From Mytilus galloprovincialis (taxonomy: Eukaryota; Mollusca; Bivalvia; Mytilida; Mytilidae), in assembly GCF_965363235.1 (NCBI RefSeq), contig NC_134839.1, forward strand, positions 72,864,910 through 72,928,909: 64,000 nucleotides of DNA. The letters are read 5' to 3'. The notes beneath the pieces are model-generated. The model was not told the DNA's origin and did no database searches. It worked only from the letters and a program-made list of their open reading frames with translations. Each line of letters starts with the position of its first letter. Position 1 is the stretch's first letter. A program made the translations under genes and the position numbers. Positions 33,425 to 43,642 of the stretch are shown here, piece by piece.

Positions 33425-36400
33425 TTAATGAGGGAGGGTAGGAGGGGTCCTGATCCCGAAATCCCGAGCTTAAAAATACGAAATACGGTATTTTGAACCC
33501 CATGGTAAATTGACCCCGGGGTCAAAATACCGGTATGGTAAATTGAACCCCCCATGGTAAATTGAACCCCCCCTGTATGGAAAATTGAACCCCCATGGTA
33601 AATTGAACCCCCCTGTTTGTTTCCTCCTAGATGAATATTAGAACATTTTACATTATTCTAAAGCTTATCATAGATTAAAAAATCATTCATACAAGAAGGG
33701 GAGGTACATTTTCCATGCTTAATTAAAAGAAATATCTTTGCTTGGTATAGGTGCTCTGAAGTCTTTACCAACAAAATGTCATTCAAAATACTTATTGACA
33801 CATTATAACTAGACCATATGTAGCTTGAATGCTTTAATTATTTGTAATTATAACATATGTATATATATATATATATAAGGGTAGTTTTGATTTTCCATGG
33901 TAAAAAAAGGGGGAGGGGGTCAAAATACCATGGCAAAGTAAAATTTTAAAAATATCTTTTCCAGCAAGTTAAATACATACAAACTACTTATTTGTGTATT
34001 CTATCTACATAAAAGAGTTCAAATTGCCAGAATTTCTGAAATTAAAGGCCTAGAGTAGGGGGTTCAATATACTGCAGGGGGGTCAAAATACTATGGCAAA
34101 GTAAAATTTTCAAAATAACTTTTCCAGCAAGTTTAATACATACAAACTGCTTATTTGTGTATTCTAACTATATAAAAAAGTTAGAATTGCCAGAATTTTT
34201 TAATTAAAGGTCTAGAGTAAGGGGTTCAATATATCGCAGGGGGTCAAAATACCATGGCAAAGTTAAATTTTCAAAATATCTTTTCCAGCAAGTTAAATAC
34301 ATACAAACTACTTATTGGTGTATTCTAACTACATAAAAGAGTAAGAATTGCCAGATTTTTGGAAATGAAAGGTCTAGAGTAGGGGCTACAATATACTGCA
34401 GGGAGGTCAAAATACCATGGCAAATTAAAATTTTAAAAATATCTTTTCCAACAACTTTAATACATACAAACTACTTATTGGTGTATTCTTACTACATAAA
34501 AGAGTTAGAATTGCCAGAATTTCTGAAATTCAAGGCTTAGAGTAGGGGGTTCAATATACCGCAGGGGGGTCAAAATACCATTGCAAAGTAAAATTTTAAA
34601 AATATCTTTTCCAACAAGTTTAATACATACAAACTACTAATTGGTGTATTCTAACTAAATAAAAGAGTTAGAATTGCCAGAATTTCTGAAATTCAAGGCC
34701 TAGAGTAGAGGGTTCAATATATATACAGCAGGGGGGTCAAAATACCATGGCAAAGTAAAATTTTCAAAATATCTTTTCCATCAAGTTTAATACATACAAA
34801 CTACTTGTTGGTGTATATTAACTACATATAAGAGTTAAAATTGCCAGAATTTTTTGAATTGTCTATAGTAAGGGGTTCAATATATCGCAGGGTGTCAAAA
34901 TACCATGACAAAGTAAAATTTCAAAATATCTTTTCCAGCAAGTTTAATGCATACAAACTACTTATTGGTGTATTCCAACTATATAAAAAAGTTAGAATTG
35001 CCAGAATTTGTTTAATTAAAGGTCTAGAGTAAGGGGTTCAATATACCGCAGGGGATCAAAATACCATGGCAAAGTAAAATTTTAAAAATATCTTTTCCAA
35101 CAAGTTTAATACATACAAACTACTTATTAGTGTATTCTAACTATATATAAAAGAGTTCAAATTACCAGAATTTCTGAAATTAAAGGCCTAGAGTAGGGGG
35201 TTCAATATACCGCAGGGGGGTCAAAATACATGGCAAAGTAAAATTTTCAAAATAACTTTTCCAGCAAGTTTAATACATACAAACTGCTTATTTGTGTATT
35301 CTAACTATATAAAAAAGTTAGAATTGCCAAAATTTTTTCAATTAAAGGTCTAGAGTAAGGGGTTCAATATACCACAGGGGGGTCAAAATACCATGGTAAA
35401 GTAAAATTTTCAAAATATCTTTTCCATCAAGTTAAATACATACAAACTACTTGTTGGTGTATACCAACTACATATAAGAGTTAAAATTGCCAGAATTTTT
35501 TGAATTGTCTAGAGTAAGGGGTTCAATATATAGCAGGGGGTCAAAATACCATTGAACACCCTACTATAGACCTTGAATTTCAAAATTCAAGCTATTCTAA
35601 CTCCTTAACATAGTTATAATACTTCAATAAGTAGTTTGTATTTATTTAATATACTGGAAAAGATATTTTGAAAATTTTACTTAGCCATGGTATTTTGACC
35701 CCCCTGCGGTATATTGAACCCCCTACTATAGACCTTGAATTTCAAAAATTCAAGCTATTCTAAATCCTTAACATAGTTATATTACTCCAATAAGTAGTTT
35801 ATATGTATTTAATATACTGGAAAAGATATTTTGAAAATTTTACTTAGCCATGGTATTTTGACCCCCCTGCGGTATATTGAACCCCCTACAATAGACCTTG
35901 AATTTCAAAAATTTTAATTAAAAAATGGAAAACAACACGTTTAATTAACATAGTTACAATACTCCAGTTAGTAGTTTGTATGTATTTGATATACTGAAAA
36001 AGATATTTTGAAAATTTTACTTAGCCATGGTATTTTGACCCCCCTGTGGTATATTGAACCCCCTACAATAGACCTTGAATTTAAAAAATTCAAGCTATTC
36101 TAACTCCTTAACATAGTTATAATACTCCAATAAGTAGTTTGTATGTATTTAATATACTGGAAAAGATATTCTGAAAATTTTACTTAGCCATGGTATTTTG
36201 ACCCCCCTGCGGTATATTGAACCCCCTACTATAGACCTTTTATTTCAAAAATTCAAGCTATTCTAACTGCTTAACATAGTTATAATACTCCAATAAGTGG
36301 TTTGTATGTGTTAAACATGCTGGAAAAGATATTTTGAAAATTTTGCTAACCATGGTATTTTGACCCCCCTGCGGTATATTGAACCCCCTACTTAAAACCA

Positions 36401-36767
36401 CAAATTAAAAAAAATGATAGCCAATAAGTTGTAAATTAGATTATCTGCAATACTATTTATCAAAAACAGGGGGGTTCAATATACCGCAGGGGGGTTCAAA
36501 ATACCATATGTGAAAAATGACCCCGGGGTCAAAATACCATGCGGTATAATGACCCCGGGGTCATTTTACCGCATGGTATTTTGACCCCGGGTTCACTTTT
36601 TAGGGGGTTCAAAATACCATATGACACCGGGCTTAAAAACACGAAATCCTGAGGTCCCGAGATTCGAAAAAAGAATTCCCGGATCCCGAAAGGGTCAATA
36701 CCGAAATCCCGAGCTTAAAAACACCTGATCCCGGAGTCCCGATAAAGGTCCTATCCCCCCTCATTAA
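33425..36767. mobile_element. 3.3-kb foldback element made of two converging tandem arrays
   Basis: The ends are inverse copies: ATTAATGAGGGAGGGTAGGA on the left and the inverse of TCCTATCCCCCCTCATTAAT on the right, followed by inverse blocks around CCCGAAATCCCGAGCTTAAA. Inside, about ten plus-orientation units of roughly 160 bp (from about 33880 to 35540) meet about five inverse-orientation units (35555-36390). Each unit carries GGGGTCAAAATACCATGGCA, TATCTTTTCCAGCAAGTTTA and GGGGTTCAATATACCGCAG. There is no coding sequence. Because ATTAAT is self-complementary, target duplication and terminal repeat cannot be separated. Confidence 0.88.
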
Positions 36768-37034
36768 TTAAAATTAAAAATAAACCAAACGGAAATACTG
36801 TAACGTTTCTGATTTTGGTTACTCAGCCTTGATAATCACAAAAATAAATGGTTTGTTCTGTGGTAGTTTGAAAATAAATTACCTGACTTGCAATGTATTG
36901 AAAATAAATAACTCAGCAGGTCTAATCGAAAGTATCACAGATGGCACCAGCTTCTTCATAAATTCATCTTTTTTCCCCAAAAAAATCGGGAAACACTTCC
37001 CAATTTTTATACAACCGCAAAATTTGAAAATTTT

Positions 37035-37071
37035 TTCGTCGTTTATTGCTATCACGTTGGCGTCGACGTCT

Positions 37072-37103
<32 letters not shown>

Positions 37104-39012
37104 CGAATACTTTTAGTTTTCGCACTCTAACTTTAGTAAAAGTGAATGGAAATCTATGAAATTTTAACACAAGGTTTATGACCACAAAAGGAAGGTTGGT
37201 ATTGATTTTGGGAGTTTTGGTCCCAACATTTTAGGAATTAGAGGCCAAAAAGGGCCCAAATAAGCATTTTCTTGGTTTTCGCACTATAACTTTAGTTTAA
37301 GTTAATAGAAATCTATGAAATTTTGACACAAGGTTTATGACCACAAAAGAACGGTTGGGATTGATTTTGGGAGTTTTGGTTTCAACAGTTTAGGAATTAG
37401 GGGCCAAAAAAGGGCCCAAATAAGCATTATTCTAGGTTTTCGCACAATAACTTTAGTTTAAGTAAATAGAAATCAATGAAATTTAAACACAATGTTAATG
37501 ACTACAAAAGGAAGGTTGGTATTGATTTTGGGAGTTTAGGTCCCAACAGTTTAGGAAATAGGGGCCAAAAAGGGACCCAAATAAGCATTTTTCTTGGTTT
37601 TCGGACCATAACGTTAGTATAAGTAAATAGAAATCTATGAAATTTAAACACAAGGTTTATGACCATAAAAGGAAGGTTGGTATTGATTTTGGGAGTTTTG
37701 GTCCCAACAAAATAAGGGGCCCAAAGGGTCCAAAATTAAACTTTGTTTGATTTCATCAAAATTGAATAATTGGGGTTCTTTGATATGCCGAATCTAACTG
37801 TCATGACTGTGTACCGGTATGTAGATTCTTAACTTTTGGTCCCGTTTTCAAATTGGTCTACATTAAGGTCCAAAGGGTCCAAAATTAAACTTAGTTTGAT
37901 TTTGACAAAAAATGAATCAGTTAGGTTCTTTGATATGCTGAATCTAAAAATGTACTTAGATTCTTGATTATTGGCCCAGTTTTCAAGTTGGTCCAAATCG
38001 GGGTCCAAAATTAAACTTTGTTTGATTTCATCAAAAATTGAATAAATGGGGTTCTTTGATATACCAAATCTAACTGTGTATGTAGATTCTTCATTTTTGG
38101 TCCTGTTTTCAAATTGGTCTACACTAAAGTCCAAAGGGTCCAAAATTAAACTTAGTCTGATTTTAACAAAAATTGAAATCTTGGGGTTCTTTGATATGCT
38201 GAATCCAAAAATGTACTTAGATTTTTTATTATGGGCCCAGTTTTCAAGTTGGTCCAAATCAGGATCTAAAATTATTATATTAAGTATTGTGCAATAGCAA
38301 GTCTTTTCAATTGCACAGTATTGCGCAATGGCAAGAAATATCTAATTGCACAATATTGTGAAATAGCAATTTTTTTTTTAATTAGAGTTATCTTTCTTTG
38401 TCCAGAATAGTAAGCAAGAAATATCTAATTGCAAAATATTGTGCAATAGCAAGATTTTTTTTAATTGGAGTTATCTTTCTTTGTCCAGAATCAACTTAAA
38501 TCTTTGTTATATACAATATACAATGTATATTCACTTTTTACTACCAACTGATAAATTAAAATAATCTTTACCATTCAGTGATAACAAGCAGTTTTTTTTA
38601 CATCTTAATATTTTATGATGTATTTAAATGAGTAGTTATTGTTGCAAACTCCATTAGAAATTTTAATTGAGATTAGTTTTGGAATAAGGGAAAGGGGGAT
38701 GTGATTAAAAAAATTGGGTTCATTTTTTCTCATTTGAAATTTCATAAATAAAAAAGAAAATTTCTTCAAACATTTTTTTGAGAGGATTAATATTCAACAG
38801 CATAGTGAATTGCTCTAAGAGAAAACAAAAATTTTAAGTTCATTAGAACACATTCATTCTGTGTCAGAAACCTATGCTGTGTCAACTATTTAATCACAAT
38901 CCAAATTTAGAGCTGAATCCAGCTTGAATGTTGTGTCCATACTTGCCCCAACCGTTCAGGGTTCAACCTCTGGGGTCGTATAAAGCTACGCCCTGCGGAG
39001 CATCTGGTTTAA
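37035..39012 (+). mobile_element. Dispersed family C, long copy
   Basis: Starts TTTATTGCTATCACGTTGGC and a GTC microsatellite (37070-37102). Three to four ~190-bp tandem blocks follow (CACAAGGTTTATGACCACAA, GGGAGTTTTGGTCCCAACA), then a second tandem set (GGTTCTTTGATATGC, AAGGGTCCAAAATTAAACTT), a CAATATTGTGCAATAGCAAG zone, and an end at TACGCCCTGCGGAGCATCTG. The copy at 53125-54937 is collinear. Arg-, Ser- or Asn-rich frames in it come from the repeats. Confidence 0.82.
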
Positions 39013-39122
39013 TAATAAAAGTATAAATATTATTTAAATATACTTGAAATGTCTAAAAATTGGGTTCATTTAACTTGAGGTATATTGTCTCAGGAAATCT
39101 TATCTCACTTTTATTTTAACAG

Positions 39123-39216
39123 GGCCGTAACTACTTCATTGAGCATGTTGAGGCAAATGACTCATGTAGTAAATTTCAAAACCAAACGTTTGTCTCCATA
39201 TCAAATTGTGTTCACG
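39123..39216 (+). CDS. Candidate upstream (propeptide) exon of the convertase gene
   Basis: A good acceptor (TTTTATTTTAACAG) and donor (CACG then GTGAGT) bound 94 bases. In one phase it ends on a codon boundary and would join exon 43577-43642 without a stop, giving MTHVVNFKTKRLSPYQIVFT before LVESQNCDIK. The KTKR-LSP stretch faintly recalls the basic propeptide region of furin-like enzymes, but this is weak. It cannot be used together with the 22-base candidate at 42535 because the combination creates a stop in the next exon. Confidence 0.3.
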
Positions 39217-40017
39217 GTGAGTGCCTTGCAAGAAGCAAGTTCTGTTTTCCCTCAGACGTCAGCCCTGATTTTTCGGGATCAATGTTTCTAATCTATTTGT
39301 CTTTTGTTCATTGACTGCCCTTCTGTATTCTGTGTTGCATTTCTTTTGTAATCTAGTAATTTTGTTATGAACTTGATCATGAGTTTAAAAAAAAGCAGCT
39401 ACAGACTGTCACTTAACTATGTGAATTCCATTTTTGCTTTATCATGCACATTGGTCTTTTGATGTTGTCCCTAGAAACTTTTAAGTCTTACACTGAATTT
39501 ATACATTTTGCTTTGAGACCAAAATATTGTCAAAACATTATTAAAACAAGACTTGCATTTTCAGATTATGAAAGGGTCCTCAGAACACCCAGAAAGCATG
39601 ATTCGCATCGCTTCTTGGGCCTTCAGTGGCTCCAAAACCCTTCAAAATTTTTTTGTCTCGCTCCGCTCGGCGAAATAGGTTTGCCAATACTTTTAAATGA
39701 GGCTAGTTTACAACAAAACTTTAATACTATGTATGTATGCAATACATGTATATGCAGTTGGGAATATAAAAGATTCATTTCTGCACGGAATGATGATTAA
39801 TTCTAATTAAATGGTACATAATGACTTGACTATACATGTATTATTTATAATAAACAAATCATTTAAAAATTATGTTTTCAAATATCATAAATATAGTTGT
39901 GAAAATGAATAATCAGTCCCTTGCTTTAATGAAAATGAAAAATCTTGCTGCAATAGTGCAGAAAAAGAATAATCTGTCCTCTTAGTTTACAAAAATAAAT
40001 AACCGATCAAAAACAAA
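39217..40017. other. No firm gene
   Basis: Contains a 118-codon frame at 39444-39800 that has no recognisable domain and no supporting splice or promoter context. Otherwise AT-rich. Confidence 0.45.
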
Positions 40018-40062
40018 TCCTCCTGGCCCCCCCCAGAATATCAAATGGTCATTCCCTTAGTA
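40018..40062. repeat. Solo end of the 7842-type mini-element
   Basis: A C run followed by AGAATATCAAATGGTCATTC and CCTTA matches the right end of the TTA-flanked element at 7842-8130. Confidence 0.5.
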
Positions 40063-40442
40063 TTTCCTGAATTATTATTTAAAAAAAAAACGACCATTTT
40101 ACTTTCAGGGGGGTGGGGTTCTCTATAAAAAATAATTTTGATATAGGCCTAGATAAAAAATATTCTGATATCAATAAAAAAAAAGTCACTGGCAAATTTT
40201 GCTATTTTGCTGGCTCTGATTGAAATATCTTAATTCAAGCTGTCAAAATAGCCTGTTACCAGAGAAATGGCTATTTTAACAGCACTACATTTGTACCTAA
40301 ATGTATATAGTAAAATTGTTGCAGGTGCTGGAAAAATAGAAATTATATGTTATTTTGCTGGCATTAGCTTAGTTAAACCATATTCATGATATTTTACTTA
40401 CTTTTCTGCATGTTTAAAAGTAAATTAGTGACAAACTGATTA

Positions 40443-40684
40443 CTGTCGATTCATTTATTTTCGTGGTTACCATTTTTTGTGGATTAATGAAAACTTACAT
40501 GCTCGTGGATATTTAATTTTTTGGTTAAATTGCAAAAGTCTGCAAAAAACAAAACTCTGACATTGTTGTACAAGCCTTTTGGAAATTTGTCATTAGGTGT
40601 ACATTTAATTTAATTTTGTGGTTCCCCTTTACCCACAAAATCCACGAAAACTAGTATTCAACGAATAATAATCAATCCACAGTA
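40443..40684. mobile_element. TA-flanked mini-element (mariner-like ends)
   Basis: Starts CTGTCGATTCATTTATTTTC and ends TAATAATCAATCCACAG, with TA on both sides (40441-40442, 40685-40686). Inner TTTTCGTGG / CCACGAAAA pairs extend the inverted repeats. No coding content. Confidence 0.72.
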
Positions 40685-40926
40685 CATGTTTGGTCAGATT
40701 ATCTTTTTTTCTTCTTCCAGGTGCAATATTGTTGTTACAACTAATCATACAAGAGGGTGTATTAAGAGCCTGAAGCAGCATATGATCTAATCTGGTGTTT
40801 AAAACTACATAATGGTCCTATTTTCCCCAGACAGCAAGAATCAGTTTGCATCTGTGTATCTTTGTATTTATTATATGTAAGTTAATAAACTATTTTAAAC
40901 CAATTCTTCTCAGTTGTAATAGCTTG

Positions 40927-41632
40927 CAGTCAGGGGTACTACTTGTACAAGTTATTTTTATTTACTTGAAGAGGTAAAAAAAAATATACACATATAAGTA
41001 AATAAATAATGTTTGAATAATCTCCCCTTAATTTTTTCAAAAATTTACTTGTACATTTGTATAAGTAAATTTTTCTTGCAATCCCACAAAAGTCCTCTAG
41101 TTTTGAGATGTAAATTCATGCCTTTAATGATTTTTCCCAGGTTTGCTCAATTTTTTAATTAGAGTTCAATGTTTCATCTCATTAATTCAACAAACATGAC
41201 AAAGAAACTGATTGCTGCAAAGATCTTTAGTATTTGCTAAGATCTTTGCCCAAGGCCTTCAAAAATTGCTCCTTGGGGGCTTGTAAATGAGCAGTGTTCT
41301 GAAGATAAGTACAAATGGGATTTTCATTGTCCATGAAATTACACTTAAATGATAAGTAAAGACATCTGCAAAGGGCAGATAATTTAAAATTCTATTAGAG
41401 CAAAGAAATCATAAGAATTCAATAAAAGAAGATAGGATGACTTTTTTACTTTTACAAGTAAAAAAATCTGAATGTCTAAGGGACATAACTCAGCTAATAT
41501 TTTTTTTTTACCTATACAAGTAAATAAAATTCACTTGTATAAGTATCCTACAAATTTACTTATATTAAAGTATATTAATATTACTTCTTCAAGTAATTAA
41601 AAAATAACTTGTACAAGTAGTACCCCTGACTG
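40927..41632. mobile_element. TIR element with TACTTGTACAAGTA termini
   Basis: Left end CAGTCAGGGGTACTACTTGT and right end the exact inverse (ending CCCCTGACTG), then matching ACAAGTTATTTTT and TTACTTGAAG blocks. GCTTG flanks both sides (40922-40926, 41633-41637), a likely 5-bp target duplication. The interior repeats ACTTGTATAAGT-type palindromes. No coding content. Confidence 0.83.
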
Positions 41633-41637
41633 GCTTG

Positions 41638-42124
41638 GTTTATTGTAAAGAAATCTGATACATTTATAAACGTGTTCCTTGTCCTTTATCTGTAGGTTCT
41701 TTACCCATATGTTGAAAGGGAGAGGACCAGCCTTATTCATTTGTACATTATATATAATGGAAAGTTCTGGAACATTGACTATAAGTGTGCTGCCACAGGG
41801 TTGTTTTACATGTATAAAACACAGAAAAAAAATCTGAATTTGATTTTTTTTATGTAGGCTCCATACATGTATATACATACATAGAAATAAACGAAGGAAA
41901 ATACACCCTACAGCAGCAGGGACCTACTTACAGTATTAAACTATTTACTGTCTATAACATTAAACAACCTCAACTACAACGAAAATTTGTAAATGGTTTA
42001 TGTGTAGGTATAACAGTAAACTACATCATAGGGAGAGGATTGGTATCTCACAAAACATGTTAACCCCGTCACATGTTTGCGCCAGTCCAATTTCAGGAGC
42101 CACTGGCCTGTTTTAGTCTTGTAT
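41638..42124. other. No gene seen
   Basis: AT-rich sequence in what may be an upstream intron of the convertase gene; no confident exon. Confidence 0.5.
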
Positions 42125-42363
42125 GTTTTTTAGTTTTAGTTCATTTATATGTTTTGGAGTTTAGTATGAAGTCCATTTTCACCGAACTAGTCATGCTAGT
42201 ACATTTAAATAACAGTATTTTATTTAGGGTTCAGCTGAAGACCACCTCAAGGTTCAGGGTTTTCTCGCTGCATTGAAGACCCATTGGTGACCTTCAGCTG
42301 TTATCTGCTCTTTGGTAGGGTTGTTGTCTCTTTGACATATTCCCATTTCCATTCTCAATTTTA
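42125..42363 (+). mobile_element. SINE-like family B
   Basis: Includes the upstream part TTTGGAGTTTAGTATGAAG and the core GTTCAGCTGAAGACCACCTC, CTCGCTGCATTGAAGACCCA, GGGTTGTTGTCTCTTTGACA, ending CCATTCTCAATTTTA. Collinear with 59590-59780. Confidence 0.78.
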
Positions 42364-42534
42364 CATCAGCATATGAGTATTTTCCCCTTAAAATTTGATT
42401 TTACATTAATTTCTCAGTTTATTGCTATTATTATTATTTAATAAAGGCCTTTCTCTTAAACATATCTTTGTTAGGTTTGTTTCCAATTGCATTACATGTA
42501 TTTACAAATTTAATACCTATTTACTTTATTTTAG

Positions 42535-42556
42535 GATATTCATACAGTTGTGTCAG
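42535..42556 (+). CDS. Candidate 22-base microexon
   Basis: A strong acceptor (TTTACTTTATTTTAG) and strong donor (CAG then GTAAGT) bound 22 bases. To read into exon 43577-43642 it must enter with one base completing a codon and would add IFIQLCQ. No upstream exon with matching phase was found. It may be a true microexon of the propeptide region or a fortuitous splice-site pair. Confidence 0.25.
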
Positions 42557-42739
42557 GTAAGTTACATTTTGACCTGACTGATATTAGGGGTTTTCAGTAC
42601 ACACAATTATTTTTTTGAAGTTGGCAGCTTCCATGTGATATAGCAAAAACTTCCAAAAAGGCATATTTGGCATGAATAAACTCTAATGAACTCCTGTTTT
42701 GGAATACATTTTATAAAAATAAAAATAAATATAGAAATA

Positions 42740-43200
42740 AGAAGATGTGGTATGATTGCCAACGAGACAACTCTCCACAAGAGAACAAATGACAAGGTTA
42801 ACTACTGTAGGTCACTTCAACAATTAGCAAAACTAGTATCACATTGTAAGGCCATGAAATGACAACGGGAAACAATTCAAACATTTAAACTAAAGGACTG
42901 ATAAATGTACAAAAAAATAAGCAAAAACCAAATACAACATGCAATACACAGCAGCAAACGCCAACCACTAAATTACAGGCCCCTGACTTGGGACATGCAC
43001 ATATTAAATGTGACAGGGTAAAAGATATTTGCAGGTTCCAAACCCTCATTTAACCATGGACAGTAGCTATATAGTCCAACAGTACAATATAAAAATAAAC
43101 TATAAAAATGAGTTGAAATCATTAATTTGATTCAAAGCACAAATTAACCCTAAGAAAAACCTGTAAGTACAGATCTGAGAGTATTCACAGTTACTTAACA
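42740..43200 (+). mobile_element. SINE-like family A, long copy
   Basis: GATGTGGTATGATTGCCAAC, ACTCTCCACAAGAGAACAAA, CCAACCACTAAATTACAGGC, CCTGACTTGGGACATGCACA and ACAGATCTGAGAGTATTCAC occur in the family order. The 100-codon frame that follows (43207-43509) is Lys/Asn/Gln-rich and unrecognised. Confidence 0.78.
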
Positions 43201-43576
43201 TGCTGAATGCTCTTTCAAAGCCAACATTTAACAACTGATGAAAAAATAATGCATCAGCATTTTTTGACTAAGATATCAATTTGTTCACATCCAACATCCA
43301 ATGGACTTTTTAACAAAAAAAATTGCAAATATGTAACAAAGAAATATAAAAGGCTAATAGACAAAGCACATTTGCAAAAAAGAAAGACAAGAAATCAAAT
43401 ATTTACCATATCACAATACCACAACACTGGAATGTATAAGTACAGATCAGCATCAAGATTGTATATATTTAACCTTAATTTATTGAAAAAAATTGAAGAA
43501 ACCTCATAATATATGGTTATTTAAGCATATTAAATGAATATAATTATGATTGATTCTTATTTTATTTGTTCACTAG

Positions 43577-43642
43577 CTTGTAGAATCACAGAACTGTGAT
43601 ATAAAAATTGAAGATGAGTTATGGCCCTTGCAGTGGTATCTG
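43577..43642 (+). CDS. Convertase exon: start of catalytic domain
   Basis: Acceptor TTTGTTCACTAG, donor CTG then GTAAGT, phase 0 at both ends, 22 codons (LVESQNCDIKIEDELWPLQWYL less two residues). WPLQWYL aligns with FPQQWYL of furin just after propeptide cleavage. No dibasic propeptide cleavage site is visible in the exon itself. Confidence 0.85.

Noticed and set aside
36964..37185. Frame with a long Arg run (and Ser run on the other strand)
   Set aside because: A GTC microsatellite inside family C; the same run occurs in families C and D elsewhere.
37829..38257. 142-codon minus frame with internal repeats
   Set aside because: Lies wholly in the tandem blocks of family C; the related frames at 53576 and 53879 come from the other copy. 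No gene features.
39444..39800. 118-codon frame
   Set aside because: Long for chance, but no recognisable domain, no splice context, and composition typical of AT-rich noise; left as unannotated.
43207..43509. 100-codon Lys/Asn/Gln-rich frame between the family A copy and the first convertase exon
   Set aside because: No homology recognised and in-frame stops on both sides without splice signals in phase with the convertase exons.
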